Shown: positions 60,657-64,000 of the stretch, in pieces
Position numbering within the stretch: the first letter of the stretch is position 1
How the letters are laid out: each line of letters opens with the position of its first letter
Source: Talinum fruticosum
Taxonomy: Eukaryota; Streptophyta; Magnoliopsida; Caryophyllales; Talinaceae
Reading direction: 5' to 3'
NCBI GenBank assembly: GCA_021018815.1
Contig: JAITYX010000049.1
Span: forward strand, 1 to 64,000
DNA: 64,000 nt
Notes under the pieces: generated by a model
The model's database searches: none
The model's input: the letters and a program-made list of their open reading frames with translations, nothing else
Told to the model about the DNA's origin: nothing
Made by a program: the position numbers and the translations under genes

Positions 60657-62235
60657 TGAAGACTCAAACACTCGCTTAACACATTTCTAAGTTGTATCGA
60701 AGGAATCGGTATAAGAATCTCTCAAGTATAGAGTTTTGAGTCCAAGGCATTCTCAACATTATTAGAAACTTTTCTGAGTGATATAGTATATTTTCTAAGT
60801 GATATAGCATTTACTTCACGTATCCTTGCTTGTCTCTGTGTGACTCGGAAAATAGATATATGTATCTTACTCGGTTCCGAGTCCCTCATCACTTAGATAT
60901 ATCGCATGCCTGGATTGACTAGTATTTCGCTCGGGTCCGACTTCATGATTTAAGTTCTACTTTGTTGGAATCAGTGATTCTAGTCCGAATCGTGCTTAGT
61001 CTATATCAAATTATTTCACTCGATATTCTTTATGTAACTTGATTCTTCGCTTAGACTAACTCGATGGAATTTTGAGTTTCATGGATATTAGACTCGAAAA
61101 TTCCACTCACTTTCTAACTCGGATAATTAGTTGCTTAATTATCTTAATTATTTTATTATCTCGTGTCTAATCATGGACCAAAGTATTTTATACTTTGAGA
61201 ACCAAAATTGATTTACTTTTGTAGGTGATTCAAACGAGGATACACTTTTTGAATGACAAAAGTAACCGGCTTCAAAACGTTAAATCACCAGACAGACATG
61301 GCTTTTCCTCTTCTCTCGTCCCAGTCCCGTAAGATTGTGTCGTGGCCGTGTGTTTTCAAATCTGAAAACCGAAACGCTAAGCTTAACGGTGGTTTCCACC
61401 TTATCCTTCAAGACACCTCCAGGTGGTTTTGGGACTTCCAAGAGAGTTAAACCGTTACCCAACGTTCATTTCACAACGGATACTTTCCGAGTGACTCGAA
61501 AGCCTTTATCAACGGTCAATAAGGACTCTCGGTCAGCAGAAGGAGATAACGGCTACTTTGCCTCGGTTATCTATAAATAGAAGTCAACTTCCAAGACTTG
61601 AAGATTGCCAAACCTATTGTAAATACACGTACTTAAGCAAAGTCATTGTATTCATTTTCAATCTTCTACTTACAACTCCCACTCTGTAATTCATTACTTT
61701 CGAGTTGTAAGGTCTTGTACTTAGTTACAATCACTTTCTTACTTTCTGAGTAAGGTCCCTTGACTAAGCTGTAAAGGTTAACTCAGCTTAGTTGTCCCTA
61801 ACTGTAAAGGTTATCTCAGCTAGGAAGTACTAGATCGGATAAGGGAATTTCGAGTCTAGGAAAACTTGTAAAGAGTTGTTTAAGGGAGCAACTTGGGTGC
61901 AGTCAGTCTACTGTATTTTGTGGACTCAAAATAGTGGATTTGACTTCGTGCTTGGATTAGCACGGTCCGTGGTTTTCTGCCCTAGGAGGGTTTCCACGTA
62001 ATTCCTGTGTCCTTACTTTTTGAGTTCATTCTAGACTCGGACAGTCTCAAAGCTTCGCTTAATTTGCTTCATTATTGTCTAGTACAATTCGAGTTCATAC
62101 TTTTCCGACTCGCTTTTCACTCGAATCCATTTGCGTTTCTACTTTGGCAAAAGAGTTTGATTTTTAACGAAAATCTTCCATCACCCTATTCACCTCCCTC
62201 TAGGGTGACTCGAGACTCTCCCGAGCAAACCTTCA
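60657..62235 (+). mobile_element. Solo Sirevirus-like LTR inserted in element G RT
   Basis: 1579 bp, plus orientation, starting TGAAGACTCAAACACTCGC and ending CCGAGCAAACCTTCA. Flanking 5-mers are CGAAG (60652-60656) and AGAAG (62236-62240), a target duplication with one mismatch. The undisturbed site is visible in copy B (AAATTCTGAAGGAGCATTC, about 43500). TATA element CTATAAATAG at 61571. Same family as 1948-3526, with identical length, but in the opposite orientation. Confidence 0.88.
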
Positions 62236-62864
62236 AGAAGGGGCATTCTTTAGTCCAAATGGCATTACGTTCCATTCGTAATGGCCAAAAGGTACAGATA
62301 AATGCTGTTTTGTAACGATCGGATTAAGCAATCTAAATTTGCCAAAATCCCGACTTCATATCAAATTTTGAAAATATTTTTGCATCATAGAGTCTATTCA
62401 AGTAAATCCTTTTTATTTGGAATAGGGTAACGAATCCATTGAAGGACTTTGTTAAGAGGTTTGTAGTTAATAACAAGTCTAGGAATTCCTCGTTCCTTTT
62501 CTCGCTGTGTTATTAACATAGAAGGCGGCACAACTCCAAGGTGATTTAGAGGGTCGTATGAGTCTTTTGTCAAGCAGAGATTGAATTTCCTTTTACAAAG
62601 CTCAAGGTACTCGGAATTCATCCGAGTTGGACGTGCTTTAGTTGGAATATTTCTTTCATCAAAATCCTTAATGTAAGGAAGAGAAACTACATGTTTCTTA
62701 CGTTCCCAGAAGGCATTGGGGACATCCGAACAAATTTGTTTTTTGATAATCTCTTCAAGATCAAGAATTTTCTTTTGAACTGAAGGGGCTTGAAGTCGTT
62801 CTTCAATTCTTTTAAAAGAAATTTCTTCTTGAAGATGGGCAATCGAAGACTTTTTGTGGTACAT
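62236..62864 (-). pseudogene. Element G: N-terminal RT
   Basis: Minus-strand RT beginning near 62864: VPNAFWERKKHVVSLPY, GIPRLVINYKPLNKVLQ and then fingers/palm sequence to a FGLKNA-like segment at the LTR insertion. Continues on the other side of the LTR at 60656. An in-frame stop and shifts occur near 62400 and 62600. Confidence 0.8.
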
Positions 62865-62964
62865 ATTGTTAATTTGTTGAAAAATAGTTGATGATTGCAG
62901 AAGAGCAACATCCTTTTGTCTTGTTCATGAAAGAAATTTAAAAGAGATCTGTTTACCAAGAATT

Positions 62965-63369
62965 TTAGTATGAACCCCGTTTCATGTTGTCATTAACATG
63001 AAACGGATAAATTTGAGTAAGGAAAGGAGTACCAAGGATAATATCATTGGTAATATTTTCAACAACAAGGAATACATTTTTGAAACAATAATTATCATTC
63101 TCAATGTATCCTCTATGGAGTTTGTATTTGATAGTCAAAGGTTCTCCGTTTGCACCTGCAAAGAGTTTCGAAGATCTTTCGCAATACCTAGTAGGTATAA
63201 CACCTCTTTTAATACAATTTTGATCAGCTCCACTATCAATAAGAGCTACTCTACAAGTAAAGAAGTCATCAACTACTAGTTCGATAACCGAATACCATTT
63301 TTGAAAGGTAACTCGGAAGTCCGGATGAAGAGGCTTCATTATTTCTAAGAAGAGTAAATTTTGCTTCAA
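62965..63369 (-). pseudogene. Element G: aspartic protease
   Basis: A 134-codon open frame with ALIDSGADQNCIKRGVIP, LTIKYKLHRGY and DIILGTPFLTQIYPF, giving both retropepsin landmarks. Only about 30-40% of visible positions look shared with the copy A protease by eye, so this is a different virus lineage. It continues toward RT through a short spacer (62870-62960). Confidence 0.75.
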
Positions 63370-64000
63370 ATTCTAAATCTTTTACTTTTAGAGTTAGAAT
63401 ATCTTGTTTAGGAGATCTAACCCGAGACTTAAGATCATTAATCTTAGTCCGTAAATTTCTAGTTGTAATTTGTTGATATGGATTTGGAGTAAGGAATTTT
63501 TCATGGAGTTTGGAAAGACTAAAGGTAGGAAGGTCCGGGAGTGAAGGAGTCTTTTCTTCTTCTAGAATGAGATTCTTGAGTTTTTCAAGATAATCCTTCT
63601 TAAGATCAGGATCCGATATTTGTCCTATTAAATCAAGCGTAAATTCTTTCGACCTCTATCCGTAATAACATTAAGCCGCTTGATAGGGGATGATTCATAT
63701 TCATATTCGTCTACTTCGAACTAAGATAATAATCTTCAGTTCCTTCGAATCGGACATATTTTGAGTAAGGATAGAAAGAAGTTTCTTTTGAAGTTCTGGT
63801 TCCTCCGAGAAAAGTTCATTAATCGTTTTCTCGGTTTTGCATTAGAAAGCCTTATGTCCAACCTTTCCGCATTTGTAACAACTATCTTCTTCTTCTTGTT
63901 GACCCCCTTTTGTTTCTTGGGAGGATAGGGTTTAGAAGGAGCAGATTTTGGAGTAAAGGGTTTCTTAATAGGTTTATTCTTTCGAAAGTTTTTGTTAGCT
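63370..64000 (-). pseudogene. Element G: coat protein end and zinc knuckle (runs off window)
   Basis: Minus-strand knuckle CYKCGKVGHKAF followed by a stop then C (about 63838-63885), preceded by a Lys-rich stretch (63900-64000). A coiled-coil segment (63370-63660) links it to protease. The movement protein and leader would lie beyond 64000. Confidence 0.6.

Noticed and set aside
61253..61580. Overlapping ORFs of 60-81 codons
   Set aside because: They lie wholly within the solo LTR, and the same DNA in sister LTRs does not keep the frame.
34514..64000. Cluster considered as an LTR retrotransposon with integrase
   Set aside because: No integrase motif follows RNase H in B or G, and movement-protein domains are present in A and B, so caulimovirid is the better fit.

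Overview
This is a repeat-dense nuclear segment from a flowering plant. It holds several plant LTR-retrotransposon lineages, a MULE transposase, a Tourist-like MITE and multiple endogenous caulimovirid (plant pararetrovirus) copies, with one recognisable intron-containing host gene. No bacterial-type gene, CRISPR array, rRNA or tRNA gene was seen. All calls come from reading the sequence by eye; nothing was searched or aligned by software.

Layout. 1-3526: 5' part of a Sirevirus-like Copia element on the minus strand (gag, PBS, 5' LTR). 3527-6879: AT-rich non-genic DNA with a perfect 62-bp tandem duplication. 6880-9488: 3' end of a second Sirevirus-like element (LTR, polypurine tract, coiled-coil ORF). 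9489-11580: chromovirus-type LTR, abutting a solo Sirevirus-like LTR (11581-13360). 14084-21798: a Tat-type Gypsy element with both LTRs, gag and protease but no RT or integrase, large tandem repeats and an antisense ORF, sitting in a TTA microsatellite. 22170-25276: decayed MULE transposase gene (minus). 27944-28833: PIF/Harbinger MITE with a TTA target duplication. 30750-33166: the host gene, a DnaJ (HSP40) C-terminal peptide-binding protein in three exons (minus).

34514-64000 is a cluster of endogenous caulimovirids, probably florendovirus-like. They carry a 30K-type movement protein, coat protein with CCHC knuckle, aspartic protease, RT, RNase H and a further ORF (here 'ORF2'), with an initiator-Met PBS and no integrase. 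Copy A (+, 34514-40957) and copy D (minus, 47279-54990) both run directly from protease into ORF2 and lack RT-RNase H. Copy B (minus, 41433-46898) has RT-RNase H but lacks most of ORF2 and keeps only its tail. Copies E and F (+, 55512-57910) are ORF2-plus-terminal-region fragments. A divergent element G (minus, 58568-64000, running off the window) has protease, RT, RNase H and ORF2 together. The complementary losses, with the same protease/ORF2 join in A and D, suggest a genome divided into two components. A 3.0-kb solo LTR splits the protease of D and a 1.58-kb solo LTR splits the RT of G.

Most mobile-element frames are broken. Many breaks are one-base indels at CAG/CTG sites (for example CTG read as CTCG). 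They recur in unrelated families and I did not notice them in the host gene exons. This may be a methylation-linked consensus error rather than biology and should be settled before the breaks are interpreted.
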